Origin: Profundicola sp048268105
GTDB taxonomy: Bacteria > Bacteroidota > Bacteroidia > Flavobacteriales > Weeksellaceae
Reading direction: 5' to 3'
Assembly (NCBI GenBank): GCA_048268105.1
Contig: JBLWWH010000045.1
Location: 1-6,905 of the forward strand
DNA: 6,905 bases
Numbering within the stretch: the stretch's first letter is position 1; each line of letters starts with the position of its first letter. This document shows, piece after piece, positions 1-5,676 of the stretch. The notes under the pieces were generated by a model, which saw nothing but the letters and a program-made list of their open reading frames with translations, did not search any database and was not told the origin of the DNA. Both the position numbers and the translations under genes were made by a program.

Positions 1-79
1 TTCCAGATTCCATTTGAAATTCAGGAATTAAAACTCCCTTAAAGTCAAATTTTGGACTATGAAAATTGGTGGTCATCAT
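1..79 (-). CDS. Partial hypothetical protein, N-terminus only (cassette C0)
   Basis: A minus-strand frame opens with ATG at 79 (a second ATG follows at 76) and stays open to the window edge, giving about 26 residues that begin MMTTNFHSPKFDFKG and continue LIPEFQMESG. The start lies only 10 nt from the CAAC core of repeat R1, as expected for a cassette gene. The fragment is too short to assign a family. No signal peptide or membrane segment is visible in this part. The cassette's right arm, just outside the start, reads GTTGGCAAC (84-92). Confidence 0.55.
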   Translation of the reverse strand, partial: MMTTNFHSPKFDFKGVLIPEFQMESG

Positions 80-88
80 AATTGTTGG

Positions 89-214
89 CAACGTGTTTGT
101 GTATGATTAGTGGCGTGTTTTAAGCACTAAAATTGGCAAATAAAAACTGAATAGAAAGTCCGCGAGGACTTTCGTAAGCAAGCCAAAACCAGCCATTAAT
201 TATACACGGTGTTG
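89..214 (+). repeat. attC-like repeat R1
   Basis: This 126-bp repeat is described on the + strand, which folds best. The core is CAAC (89-92) with GTTG (211-214). It is followed by an asymmetric internal loop of 6 nt (93-98) against 3 nt (208-210). Helix P2 pairs 99-114 (GTGTATGATTAGTGGC) with 192-207 (GCCATTAATTATACAC): 16 bp including two G-T wobbles. Hairpin P3 (154-173) has stem GAAAGTCC/GGACTTTC and loop GCGA. Its outer flanks belong to C0 on the left and C1 on the right and are not complementary to each other. Confidence 0.9.
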
Positions 215-789
215 TAGTGCGTTTTTTCTTTCCGTTTTCTGTTTTTCAATTCTGATTAAATTCTATTTTTTTTATTTTAGTTTCATCTCATTCGTATTTT
301 CATCTATCCGTTTCCAGTCAGTTCCGATAAAATTCCGTTCGTCATAATTTTCGGATAGCACTAAATAAAAATACTTTGTCAAATAATAGACTTCAGCGTT
401 TCGTTTCGCATATCCTAAAGCTCCAATGTCTTTCATTTGGAATTCAACTTTATGATTTCCGCTATTTTCATTAATCAGTTCAACCGTTTGAGTTTTCCAC
501 GTTTGAGTATGAAAAATTAATTTTATAGGATTCAAATAAATCAGTCCTATAATTGTCAATATTAGAATTCCTTTTCTTAAAATTGGTTCGCTCAAATTTC
601 GATTAGCTTTAAATTCCATTATTAGCAAAGGAAATGGTAAAATCAAAATTCCGTAATAAATAATTGATTTTAAAAATCCGATTTTGGTCTGAAATAAGTC
701 GAAAATGTCCAATAGAAAAAGAGACAAAACTATGTAAAATGTTATTCGGATTATTTTCAGCATATCGTTTTTCTCAAATGCACTACAAC
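211..789 (-). mobile_element. Cassette C1 bounded by inverted arms
   Basis: The left arm GTTGTAGTGC (211-220) is a perfect 10-bp inverted match of the right arm GCACTACAAC (780-789). One base further out, left G221 faces right T779, a G-T pair, and pairing then continues for about three bases. The cassette holds one gene. Its gene-free 3' part (221-271) is T-rich and contains GTTTTTCAATTCTGA, which recurs in cassette C4. Confidence 0.8.
272..763 (-). CDS. Hypothetical membrane protein with three N-terminal helices
   Basis: This gene encodes 163 residues from the ATG at 763 to TAA at 272. The frame stays open upstream to a GTG at 823, but that extension translates repeat R2 and cannot be native coding. 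The first ~85 residues hold three hydrophobic segments: about 5-22 (ITFYIVLSLFLLDIFDLF), 30-48 (IIYYGILILPFPLLIMEF) and 65-83 (GILILTIIGLIYLNPIKL). The remaining ~80 residues are polar and probably form a soluble domain on one side of the membrane. The family is not recognised. The leader from the repeat core is only about 22 nt, with no Shine-Dalgarno. It is the only gene of cassette C1. Confidence 0.75.
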   Translation of the reverse strand: MLKIIRITFYIVLSLFLLDIFDLFQTKIGFLKSIIYYGILILPFPLLIMEFKANRNLSEPILRKGILILTIIGLIYLNPIKLIFHTQTWKTQTVELINENSGNHKVEFQMKDIGALGYAKRNAEVYYLTKYFYLVLSENYDERNFIGTDWKRIDENTNEMKLK

Positions 790-910
790 GTTTATGTATA
801 AGATTAGTGGCGTGTTTAAGCACCTAATTTAGCAAATAAACACCAGATAGAAAATCCGCGAGGATTTTCGTAAGTAGGCGAGAACTAGCCATTAATTTTA
901 TACGGTGTTG
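786..910 (+). repeat. attC-like repeat R2
   Basis: This 125-bp copy has core CAAC (786-789) and GTTG (907-910). P2 pairs GTATAAGATTAGTGGC with GCCATTAATTTTATAC. Compared with R1, the distal P2 bases change on both sides (GTGTAT/ATACAC to GTATAA/TTATAC), so pairing is kept by compensatory change. P3 (850-869) is GAAAATCC-GCGA-GGATTTTC, again covarying with R1 (GTCC/GGAC to ATCC/GGAT). The left internal loop is GTTTAT and the right is GGT. Confidence 0.9.
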
Positions 911-1592
911 TACAACGTTATTTTATTTTTTTTATAATACCGAAATCAGTTTTTTCTTCAAAGTTTGCTTTCGATTTATACACATAACTTCCATCGTCAA
1001 GAACATCAATAATTTCCACGTCAATTTCCTTTCCAATTAAATGTTTTAATCGTGGTTCGGTCATTTTTTTATATGTCAAAACATAATGACAATCCGAAAT
1101 CCATTTTATATAATAAATCTGCTTTCCGTCTTTGAATATCTCTCTTTGAACTTTTCTTTTCCGTTTAATTTTGGTGTCTTGATAAAGTACGTGCTTATAT
1201 TCGTAAATTCCAGTTTTGAATTTTTCGCAAGCTTTACATTCCTCTTCGTTTAGATTCTTAATTTCATATTTATTATTTATGAATTCAAAAGTTGAATCGT
1301 AACAGTTGTTTTTTAGTTTACTGTCAGAATGATATTGTACTCCGAGAAGATATTGGCGAAGTTGCTCAATATTATATTCATTTTCATACGTAGTTTTGTC
1401 TGCAACAATTGTTACTTCGCTAATTTTCGCTTCATCATTTACACAGAAATTCACAGTAACATATTCAACACTTTTTACGTCTTCGACAAAGAATTTTTTC
1501 TGCACTTGTCCGAATGTGTTTGAGAAAACTAAAAGTGCTGTTAATAATGTTATTTTGTTCAAATTTTGAGGTTTTTGGTAATGTTGTACAAC
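907..1592 (-). mobile_element. Cassette C2 bounded by inverted arms
   Basis: The left arm GTTGTACAACGTTA (907-920) matches the reverse complement of the right arm TAATGTTGTACAAC (1579-1592) at 13 of 14 positions. The one difference, at arm position 11, is a G-T pair on the + strand. Bases 1-10 are themselves palindromic (GTTGTACAAC). The stop codon of the gene lies inside the left arm. Confidence 0.8.
918..1562 (-). CDS. Secreted hypothetical protein with CxxC and KWxSDC motifs
   Basis: This gene encodes 214 residues from a TTG at 1562 to TAA at 918. The open frame reaches back to 1649, but that part translates repeat R3; no in-frame ATG lies between the repeat and the signal peptide, so TTG is the most credible start. 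Residues 1-19 (MNKITLLTALLVFSNTFGQ) are a good signal peptide of the Bacteroidetes FGQ type. Downstream are CKAC (about 109-112), FKTGIYEYKH (115-124), KWISDCHY (153-160) and IGKEIDVEIIDV (176-187). The C-terminal half resembles small beta-rich secreted flavobacterial proteins with a KWxSDCxY core, but no named family or function can be given. The stop codon overlaps the cassette arm, so almost no 3' untranslated sequence exists. Confidence 0.7.
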   Translation of the reverse strand: MNKITLLTALLVFSNTFGQVQKKFFVEDVKSVEYVTVNFCVNDEAKISEVTIVADKTTYENEYNIEQLRQYLLGVQYHSDSKLKNNCYDSTFEFINNKYEIKNLNEEECKACEKFKTGIYEYKHVLYQDTKIKRKRKVQREIFKDGKQIYYIKWISDCHYVLTYKKMTEPRLKHLIGKEIDVEIIDVLDDGSYVYKSKANFEEKTDFGIIKKIK

Positions 1593-1715
1593 GGTTTTGT
1601 GTATGATTTCGTTGCGTGATTTAAGCACTAAAGTTAGCAAATAAATCACAGATAGAAAGTCCGCGAGGACTTTCGTAAGTAGGCTATAACCAGCAATGAA
1701 TTATACACGTTGTTG
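1589..1715 (+). repeat. attC-like repeat R3
   Basis: This 127-bp copy has core CAAC (1589-1592) and GTTG (1712-1715). P2 pairs GTGTATGATTTCGTTGC with GCAATGAATTATACAC, leaving one unpaired T on the left side plus two G-T wobbles. P3 (1655-1674) is GAAAGTCC-GCGA-GGACTTTC. The sequence after the left P2 arm reads GCACTAA, as in R1/R2, although the P2 arm itself is of the GTTGC type seen in R5, R6, R7 and R9. The copy therefore looks mosaic. Confidence 0.9.
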
Positions 1716-2497
1716 GCAAATCGTTTTTAATTTACCCATCTTTGAAATCCGTTATATGCAATTGTATCATTTCTTTTGTTTAATGAAAAATATTCGCTTC
1801 CTCCAGACCAACCAGAATAATAATCAGTTAAAATGATTTTTGAAACTTCTAGTTTACTGTATTTGTCATAAGCTCTATATGGTAAATTCATAAGTAAGTC
1901 GTACAATAAGTAGTCACAATAAAATATGGATTCTCTTTCCTTTATTTTGTTTAGCAAATTTTCTTTTTCCTTTACATATCTTATAAAGTAAACATCGTTT
2001 TTACTTTTTTCAATTTGCTCATCAAGAAAGTCAATTATATCAGGATAACAGAATGAATACTTAATTTCATTCTGATGGATTATTATTTTTTCAGAGCAAT
2101 TTAATTCGGAAACCCATTTAGTTTCTGAAGTTAAGTAAGGTCCAGGATACAAACGATAATTTTTAACGTTTTCATTTAATTTGGAACCATAAAGGAATAA
2201 TGTGTCATTGATATTCTTAAATTCAATTTTATATTCTTTCGACCAATCTGCTTTTATATAATCAATCATTGTACTGTCAACTCTTCCATTTCTCTCTATA
2301 TACTTTAAGTTAGAAATACAGTTTAGTTCTTTCTTTTGATTTTCAATATTTTGTTGATTACTATTACAACTGTAAGCCAAAACCAAAAATAATATTGTTA
2401 GAATTGAGTGTTTCATAATATTTTAATTCTGATTATGCTGTTATCCAATTCAGTTTGTTTTACTTTTCCGTTAAGTTGCTCTTAAATGTTTGCCAAC
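1712..2497 (-). mobile_element. Cassette C3 bounded by inverted arms
   Basis: The left arm begins GTTGGCAAA (1712-1720) and the right arm ends TTTGCCAAC (2489-2497), a perfect 9-bp inverted match. Beyond it the left continues TCGTTT and the right (reverse complement) CATTT, which align with one extra base on the left. This cassette has the longest leader of the window (2417-2493, 77 nt), so it could carry its own promoter, though no clear one is seen. Confidence 0.75.
1727..2416 (-). CDS. Putative lipoprotein, unknown function
   Basis: This gene encodes 229 residues from ATG at 2416 to TAA at 1727. The N-terminus MKHSILTILFLVLAYSC has a short positive end, a hydrophobic core and a cysteine at residue 17, the pattern of a Bacteroidetes lipoprotein signal (type II signal peptidase), followed by an Asn/Gln-rich linker. 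This predicts a lipid-anchored protein of the periplasm or outer membrane. The mature part has alternating charged and aromatic stretches and ends with a Gly/Ser-rich segment (YYSGWSGGSEYFSLN) near the C-terminus. No enzyme motif or named domain is recognised. The stop lies 12 nt from the cassette boundary, as for its neighbours. Confidence 0.8.
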   Translation of the reverse strand: MKHSILTILFLVLAYSCNSNQQNIENQKKELNCISNLKYIERNGRVDSTMIDYIKADWSKEYKIEFKNINDTLFLYGSKLNENVKNYRLYPGPYLTSETKWVSELNCSEKIIIHQNEIKYSFCYPDIIDFLDEQIEKSKNDVYFIRYVKEKENLLNKIKERESIFYCDYLLYDLLMNLPYRAYDKYSKLEVSKIILTDYYSGWSGGSEYFSLNKRNDTIAYNGFQRWVN

Positions 2498-2621
2498 GGT
2501 TTTGTGTAAGGAATGTTGCGGTTTTGTATGCGAGGATTTTCCGCAGGAAAATCAGAAGCTAGCAAAAGAGCAACGACCAAACGATCGAACTAAAATAAGC
2601 AATGTTTTTTACACGGTGTTG
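2494..2621 (+). repeat. attC-like repeat R4, divergent interior
   Basis: This 128-bp copy has core CAAC (2494-2497) and GTTG (2618-2621). P2 pairs GTGTAAGGAATGTTGC with GCAATGTTTTTTACAC: sixteen pairs with four wobbles, all G-T, despite a sequence quite different from the other copies. P3 (2535-2553) is GATTTTCC-GCA-GGAAAATC and lies much closer to the left P2 arm than in other copies. The rest of the interior (2554-2600) is unlike the common form. The outer fold is conserved although the inside has been replaced or rearranged. Confidence 0.85.
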
Positions 2622-2931
2622 CAAGTAGTAGTTTTTTCTTTTCAACTAACTTAAAACTCAAAATAAAAACGGAAAACAAACCAGTAAAAATTCCGCTTGA
2701 TTTATTCCGTTGAGACTTTCTATTCCGCAAACATGCTCAATTCCGCAAGAGTAAATTACCGCGTTTTGTTAGGTTTTCCGCAATGGTTTATAAATTCCGT
2801 TTGAGTGGCAATTCCGCAACAAGCTTAATTCAGATTTTGGATAGGAAATTCAACGTAAAGTTTGTTAAAAATCGGTCGTTTTTCAATTCTGAATTCCTGG
2901 CGTCTGAGTGAGTTCCGCTATTACTTGCAAC
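2618..2931. mobile_element. Cassette C4, no ORF, with 18-bp periodic TTCCG motifs
   Basis: The arms GTTGCAAGTAGTAG (2618-2631) and CTATTACTTGCAAC (2918-2931) match as an inverted pair at 13 of 14 positions, with the standard G-T at position 11. The ~286 bp between them hold no credible ORF on either strand; the frames I checked are closed by stops within about 20 codons. TTCCG occurs at 2691, 2705, 2723, 2741, 2776, 2795, 2812 and 2913. A degenerate ACCGC near 2758 fills the gap, so from 2705 to 2812 the spacing is about 18 bp. An 8-bp inverted pair (AATTCAGA 2827-2834, TCTGAATT 2888-2895) is also present. It may be a regulatory or small-RNA cassette, or a decayed gene. Confidence 0.7.
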
Positions 2932-3056
2932 GGTTTTGTGTATGGTTAGTTGCGTGTTTAAGCAACTAATTTAGTAAACAAAAACGAACGCGAGAAAATT
3001 CCGAAGGAATTTTCCAAATAAGCACTTGCCAAAGCAATTAATTATACACGGTGTTG
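2928..3056 (+). repeat. attC-like repeat R5
   Basis: This 129-bp copy has core CAAC (2928-2931) and GTTG (3053-3056). P2 pairs GTGTATGGTTAGTTGC with GCAATTAATTATACAC, with three G-T wobbles. P3 (2994-3014) is GAAAATTCC-GAA-GGAATTTTC, a 9-bp stem with a GNA-type triloop. The left P2 end can also form a local hairpin with the sequence just inside it (GTTGC with GCAAC around an 8-nt loop). Confidence 0.9.
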
Positions 3057-3679
3057 TAAGCTGTCTTTATTTCCAGATTTCCCACCATTTTTTTAATTCA
3101 GTTGTTTTCGGTTCAGTTTTTATTTTTGGTTTAAATTTCTTTTTCGGTTTAGTCAATTCGTATGTTTCTAAATCGATTTTGAAGTCCGTTTTATCATATT
3201 TGTCCGAAGCATTGTAATCATTTAAAACTCCGCTTAAAGTTCCATTTTCTAATGTAATATCTTCGATAAAATCCCAACACAGATTTTTATAACGTTCTAT
3301 CTTTTCAGAACTCTCAACTATCGCAATATTTCTTGTTCCGATTAAAACGAACTTTTTATTATATTCAATTACTTGCTTAAAGTCATATCCAAAATCGCAA
3401 ATGCTTTTTTCCTTATTTCGATCAATTATGTAGCAACAGCCGTTTGCAATAACAAGTATTTCAGTCAGATTATTTAATGCGTTTATATAATCAAACCCTT
3501 CTTGTCCGTATTCAATATTCGCAACCCATTTCGTTCCGTCATCTTTTGTAAATTCAACAGGCAATCCTTCTGACCAATTTCCGTCTGGTATTGGCACATA
3601 CATTTTTCCGTATGGCGGAAGTCCTTTTAAAATTTCAAATGTTGAATTCAATTACGATGGTTTTTAGCTTGCTTACAAC
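3053..3679 (-). mobile_element. Cassette C5 bounded by inverted arms
   Basis: The left arm GTTGTAAGC (3053-3061) is a perfect 9-bp inverted match of the right arm GCTTACAAC (3671-3679). Pairing then stops, but arm position 11 is again G on the left opposite T on the right. The leader side carries TTTTTAGCTTG, shared with cassette C6. Confidence 0.75.
3067..3651 (-). CDS. Hypothetical protein with TTG start
   Basis: This gene encodes 194 residues from TTG at 3651 to TAA at 3067. A TAA codon lies directly upstream in frame, so no longer form is possible, and the first internal Met is residue 17. Starting at TTG keeps the conserved-looking N-terminus NSTFEILKGLPPYGKMYVPI. There is no signal peptide or membrane segment, so it is probably cytoplasmic. 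Visible segments are LPVEFTKDDGTKWVAN (30-45), a hydrophobic patch ILVIANGCCYII (65-76) and a Lys-rich tail from about residue 168 ending KWWEIWK. The family is not recognised. Comparison of its leader with that of the C6 gene suggests a few bases, including an ATG, may have been lost here. Confidence 0.7.
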   Translation of the reverse strand: MNSTFEILKGLPPYGKMYVPIPDGNWSEGLPVEFTKDDGTKWVANIEYGQEGFDYINALNNLTEILVIANGCCYIIDRNKEKSICDFGYDFKQVIEYNKKFVLIGTRNIAIVESSEKIERYKNLCWDFIEDITLENGTLSGVLNDYNASDKYDKTDFKIDLETYELTKPKKKFKPKIKTEPKTTELKKWWEIWK

Positions 3680-3802
3680 GTGTTTGTATATGGTTTGTTG
3701 CGTGTTTTAAGCAACTAATTTAGTAAATAATTACCGACCAAGAAAGTCCGCGAGGACTTTCGTAAGTAGGCTAGAACTAGCAATAAATTATATACGGTGT
3801 TG
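3676..3802 (+). repeat. attC-like repeat R6
   Basis: This 127-bp copy has core CAAC (3676-3679) and GTTG (3799-3802). P2 pairs GTATATGGTTTGTTGC with GCAATAAATTATATAC with three G-T wobbles; the change from GTGTAT/ATACAC to GTATAT/ATATAC is compensatory. P3 (3742-3761) is GAAAGTCC-GCGA-GGACTTTC. GTTGC/GCAAC can form the alternative local hairpin. Confidence 0.9.
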
Positions 3803-4859
3803 CCAACTGGCTTTATTCACTTTTTTGTTTTTCAATCGTTTTTAGTTCAGAAATTGAAATTTCCCCATTTGCCTTAACAGAATTGTCTGCATAGACTTCC
3901 CAGAAAATTATTTCATTATTAAATTCAATATCTTTTTTGAATTTAATTTCATCTAATCTAAATTGAGTTTCAGGTAAAATTGGGTCATATCTTGAAGGCC
4001 AATAATCATATGTGTTAAAAGTTCCGAAATTCTTAACATCCTTAATTTCACGAATTGTATTGTCACAAAAAATTCGTTTATATTCTATTCCATCTTTAAT
4101 TACAGAACTTCTATGATTATATTCTTCTTCTTTGAGAATTGATACTGGAATTTCTAAAAAGCAATTTACGTAGTCAGCGAAAATTCCACCAACATTTTTT
4201 GCATAGACATTTAAAGTATTGATTACTGAATATTCCTTTTCCTGTTTTTCTTCTCTGTTTATTTGAAATGTAATTTGGGGAATAGGTGGTTTTACTTCGT
4301 ATTTATATTTTTCAACCTCCAAAATAATTTCAATTTTTGGGGATTTATTTCGGTTCATTACATCTTTAACTTCATAATCGTACATAGGATTTTTTCCGAA
4401 ATTTGATCGTTTATAATAACGAAAATCAGAAGCTTGATGAGCTGTTGTACTTTTAGGGATTCTCACAATATACACAACAGAATTAGAAGATTCTTGAATA
4501 GGAATTGATTGAATTATAATTCCGTCAATTTTTGGTGAAATCCTACCGTTTATTATGTTTTCTAACCATTCTTTGGGAAATTGAGTTCTATCAACTGCGT
4601 TTATTTTTTCAGGTAAATGGCTTTTTTCTTTTTCGTTAAATTCAGCTATTCCGTAAATAATAATTCCTCCATTTGAGTTAGCAAAAGACGAAACATCTCT
4701 AGATATTTCATCTTTTTTTCCGTCTGATTTTGCTAATGAACCTGATGCCTTATAATCCAAATGAATATTTTCCTCAATTTGGTTTATTATTAAATTCTCT
4801 AAATCTGATTCGTTCTCAATTTTCATTAATTTACGTGGTTTTTTTAGCTTGTTGGCAAC
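3799..4859 (-). mobile_element. Cassette C6 bounded by inverted arms
   Basis: The left arm GTTGCCAAC (3799-3807) is a perfect 9-bp inverted match of GTTGGCAAC (4851-4859). Arm position 11 is G on the left opposite T on the right. The window's right end also stops after GTTGCCAAC (6897-6905), and C0 ends GTTGGCAAC (84-92), so three cassettes carry this same arm. Confidence 0.75.
3813..4826 (-). CDS. AlbA_2 (Schlafen-type) domain protein
   Basis: This gene encodes 337 residues from ATG at 4826 to TAA at 3813. Residues ~7-155 match the AlbA_2/Schlafen domain (Pfam PF04326): ENIHLDYKAS (19-28) fits the E...(L)(E/D)xK motif, with E19, D24 and K26 seen. It is followed by EISRDVSSFANSNGGIIIYGI (from residue 40) with the family's AfaN-GG-G pattern, and later by YYKRSNFGKNPM, the usual end of the fold. 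Members bind nucleic acid, and some Schlafen proteins cleave RNA using acidic residues in this ExxxxExK region; here the second acid is Asp. The C-terminal ~170 residues (from about 165) look beta-rich and are not recognised. There is no signal peptide, so it is cytoplasmic. A role in stress or phage defence is plausible but inferred. Confidence 0.85.
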   Translation of the reverse strand: MKIENESDLENLIINQIEENIHLDYKASGSLAKSDGKKDEISRDVSSFANSNGGIIIYGIAEFNEKEKSHLPEKINAVDRTQFPKEWLENIINGRISPKIDGIIIQSIPIQESSNSVVYIVRIPKSTTAHQASDFRYYKRSNFGKNPMYDYEVKDVMNRNKSPKIEIILEVEKYKYEVKPPIPQITFQINREEKQEKEYSVINTLNVYAKNVGGIFADYVNCFLEIPVSILKEEEYNHRSSVIKDGIEYKRIFCDNTIREIKDVKNFGTFNTYDYWPSRYDPILPETQFRLDEIKFKKDIEFNNEIIFWEVYADNSVKANGEISISELKTIEKQKSE

Positions 4860-4982
4860 GTGTTTGTGTATGATTTCGTTGCGTATTTCAGCAACTAAAT
4901 TAACAAAAGAAAACTAACCAGAGGAAATTCCGCAGGAATTTCCAAGCAAGCTAGCACTAGCAATGAATTATACACGGTGTTA
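4856..4982 (+). repeat. attC-like repeat R7
   Basis: This 127-bp copy has core CAAC (4856-4859) on the left but GTTA (4979-4982) on the right, a core mismatch. The A belongs to cassette C7, whose other end is TAAC in R8. P2 pairs GTGTATGATTTCGTTGC with GCAATGAATTATACAC, leaving one unpaired T. P3 (4923-4943) is GGAAATTCC-GCA-GGAATTTCC, 9 bp with a GNA-type triloop. Confidence 0.9.
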
Positions 4983-5490
4983 CCATACGTACTTTATTCG
5001 GTTATTAATTCTTTCCACTTTTCAGATTCCGCAAATTCTTTTACAACACGATTCCGTTCAGTTAATAATTCAGTCATATATTTTTTGAGAAACAACTTGT
5101 CGGCTAACTTTCCTAAAATTCCAAAAGGTGACTTATAATCAAAAAAATCAGTCATTAAAGTTCCGCCATTTAATTCCGCAAAGTGATGTTCATGTTTAAA
5201 TTCCTTAAACGCTCCTTTAACCATTTCGTCCACAAAGAATTTCGGTTTGTCAAATTCCGTTATTTTGGAAGTCAAATTTTGATAAATCCCGAAGTGTTTT
5301 GCTCTCCAAGTTACACTTTCGTTCATTCCAATTAATCCACTTGTTTTTCCAGCGATTGCTTGTTCATTCGTTTGTTCAGTTGAAATTTTGTGTAAATCGA
5401 TACTTCTTGAAAGGTCAAATACAACTTTTCTATCGGCTTTTATTTCAGTTCGAATTTCAATTTTGGGCATTTTGGCGTATGTATGGTAAC
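4979..5490 (-). mobile_element. Cassette C7 bounded by inverted arms (GTTA core)
   Basis: The left arm GTTACCATACGTAC (4979-4992) matches the reverse complement of GTATGTATGGTAAC (5477-5490) at 13 of 14 positions, with the G-T at position 11. This is the only cassette with A instead of G at arm position 4, and it has A at both ends. Position 4 therefore travels with the cassette, and the exchange point lies at or before GTT. Confidence 0.85.
4994..5470 (-). CDS. SRPBCC (START-like) superfamily protein
   Basis: This gene encodes 158 residues from ATG at 5470 to TAA at 4994. The frame stays open upstream to 5545, but that part translates repeat R8; the ATG at 5470 gives the typical SRPBCC start MPKIEIRTEIKADRKVVFDLSRSIDLH. 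The middle (TSGLIGMNESVTWRAKHFG) and the C-terminal helix after the DFFDYKSPFGILGKLAD stretch fit the small helix-grip fold related to COG4276. Such proteins bind hydrophobic ligands in an internal cavity; the ligand cannot be read from the sequence. There is no signal peptide, so it is cytoplasmic. The leader is only 17 nt from the repeat core, and the stop lies 12 nt inside the other boundary. Confidence 0.85.
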   Translation of the reverse strand: MPKIEIRTEIKADRKVVFDLSRSIDLHKISTEQTNEQAIAGKTSGLIGMNESVTWRAKHFGIYQNLTSKITEFDKPKFFVDEMVKGAFKEFKHEHHFAELNGGTLMTDFFDYKSPFGILGKLADKLFLKKYMTELLTERNRVVKEFAESEKWKELITE

Positions 5491-5676
5491 GGTCTTGTAT
5501 ATGGCTCGTAGCGTGCAAATTAGCGATAACTATTCGGTTAAGCACAAGCCAGATTTTTAAATTTTACTATTTATCTTTTTTATTGGAAATCGTCAAATTT
5601 AAAAATTTGGCGACTTTCCAAATATACCTTAACTTCGATTAATCAACTGACTAGCTATGAGCTATATACGTTGTTG
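5487..5676 (+). repeat. attC-like repeat R8, enlarged variant
   Basis: This copy is about 190 bp, with core TAAC (5487-5490) and GTTG (5673-5676). P2 pairs GTATATGGCTCGTAGC with GCTATGAGCTATATAC: 16 pairs with two G-T wobbles, although most P2 bases differ from other copies, strong evidence for pairing. The usual short P3 is replaced by a longer hairpin (5583-5621, about 18 bp with one bulge and one wobble, arms TTGGAAATCGTCAAATTT and AAATTTGGCGACTTTCCAA). An AT-rich stretch precedes it. The C8 gene's stop codon (5662-5664) lies inside the right P2 arm. Confidence 0.85.

Noticed and set aside
154..173. P3 hairpins as rho-independent terminators
   Set aside because: No T-tract follows the stem on either strand in any copy.
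89..214. Classical attC with GTTRRRY and RYYYAAC boxes
   Set aside because: Bases after GTTR are often pyrimidines (GTTGTAG, GTTGCCA, GTTACCA), so the standard consensus fails; only attC-like is claimed.
89..214. Consensus Bacteroidetes promoter (TAnnTTTG) in the repeats
   Set aside because: Only near matches (TTTATTTG on the minus strand) with no consistent -33 TTG, so no promoter feature is listed.
764..823. N-terminal extension of the C1 reading frame to a GTG at 823
   Set aside because: The extra 20 residues translate repeat R2 and the cassette arm; ATG at 763 starts directly at a membrane helix.
1329..1523. Plus-strand ORF of 64 codons
   Set aside because: It lies opposite the C2 gene, has a composition typical of an antisense frame, and matches no family.
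1563..1649. N-terminal extension of the C2 frame to 1649
   Set aside because: It translates repeat R3 and would bury the signal peptide.
3026..3217. Plus-strand ORF of 63 codons
   Set aside because: It spans repeat R5 and the antisense of the C5 gene, so it is a shadow frame.
5299..5511. Plus-strand ORF of 70 codons
   Set aside because: It is antisense to the C7 gene and runs into repeat R8.
5471..5545. N-terminal extension of the C7 frame to 5545
   Set aside because: It translates repeat R8; ATG at 5470 gives the normal SRPBCC start.
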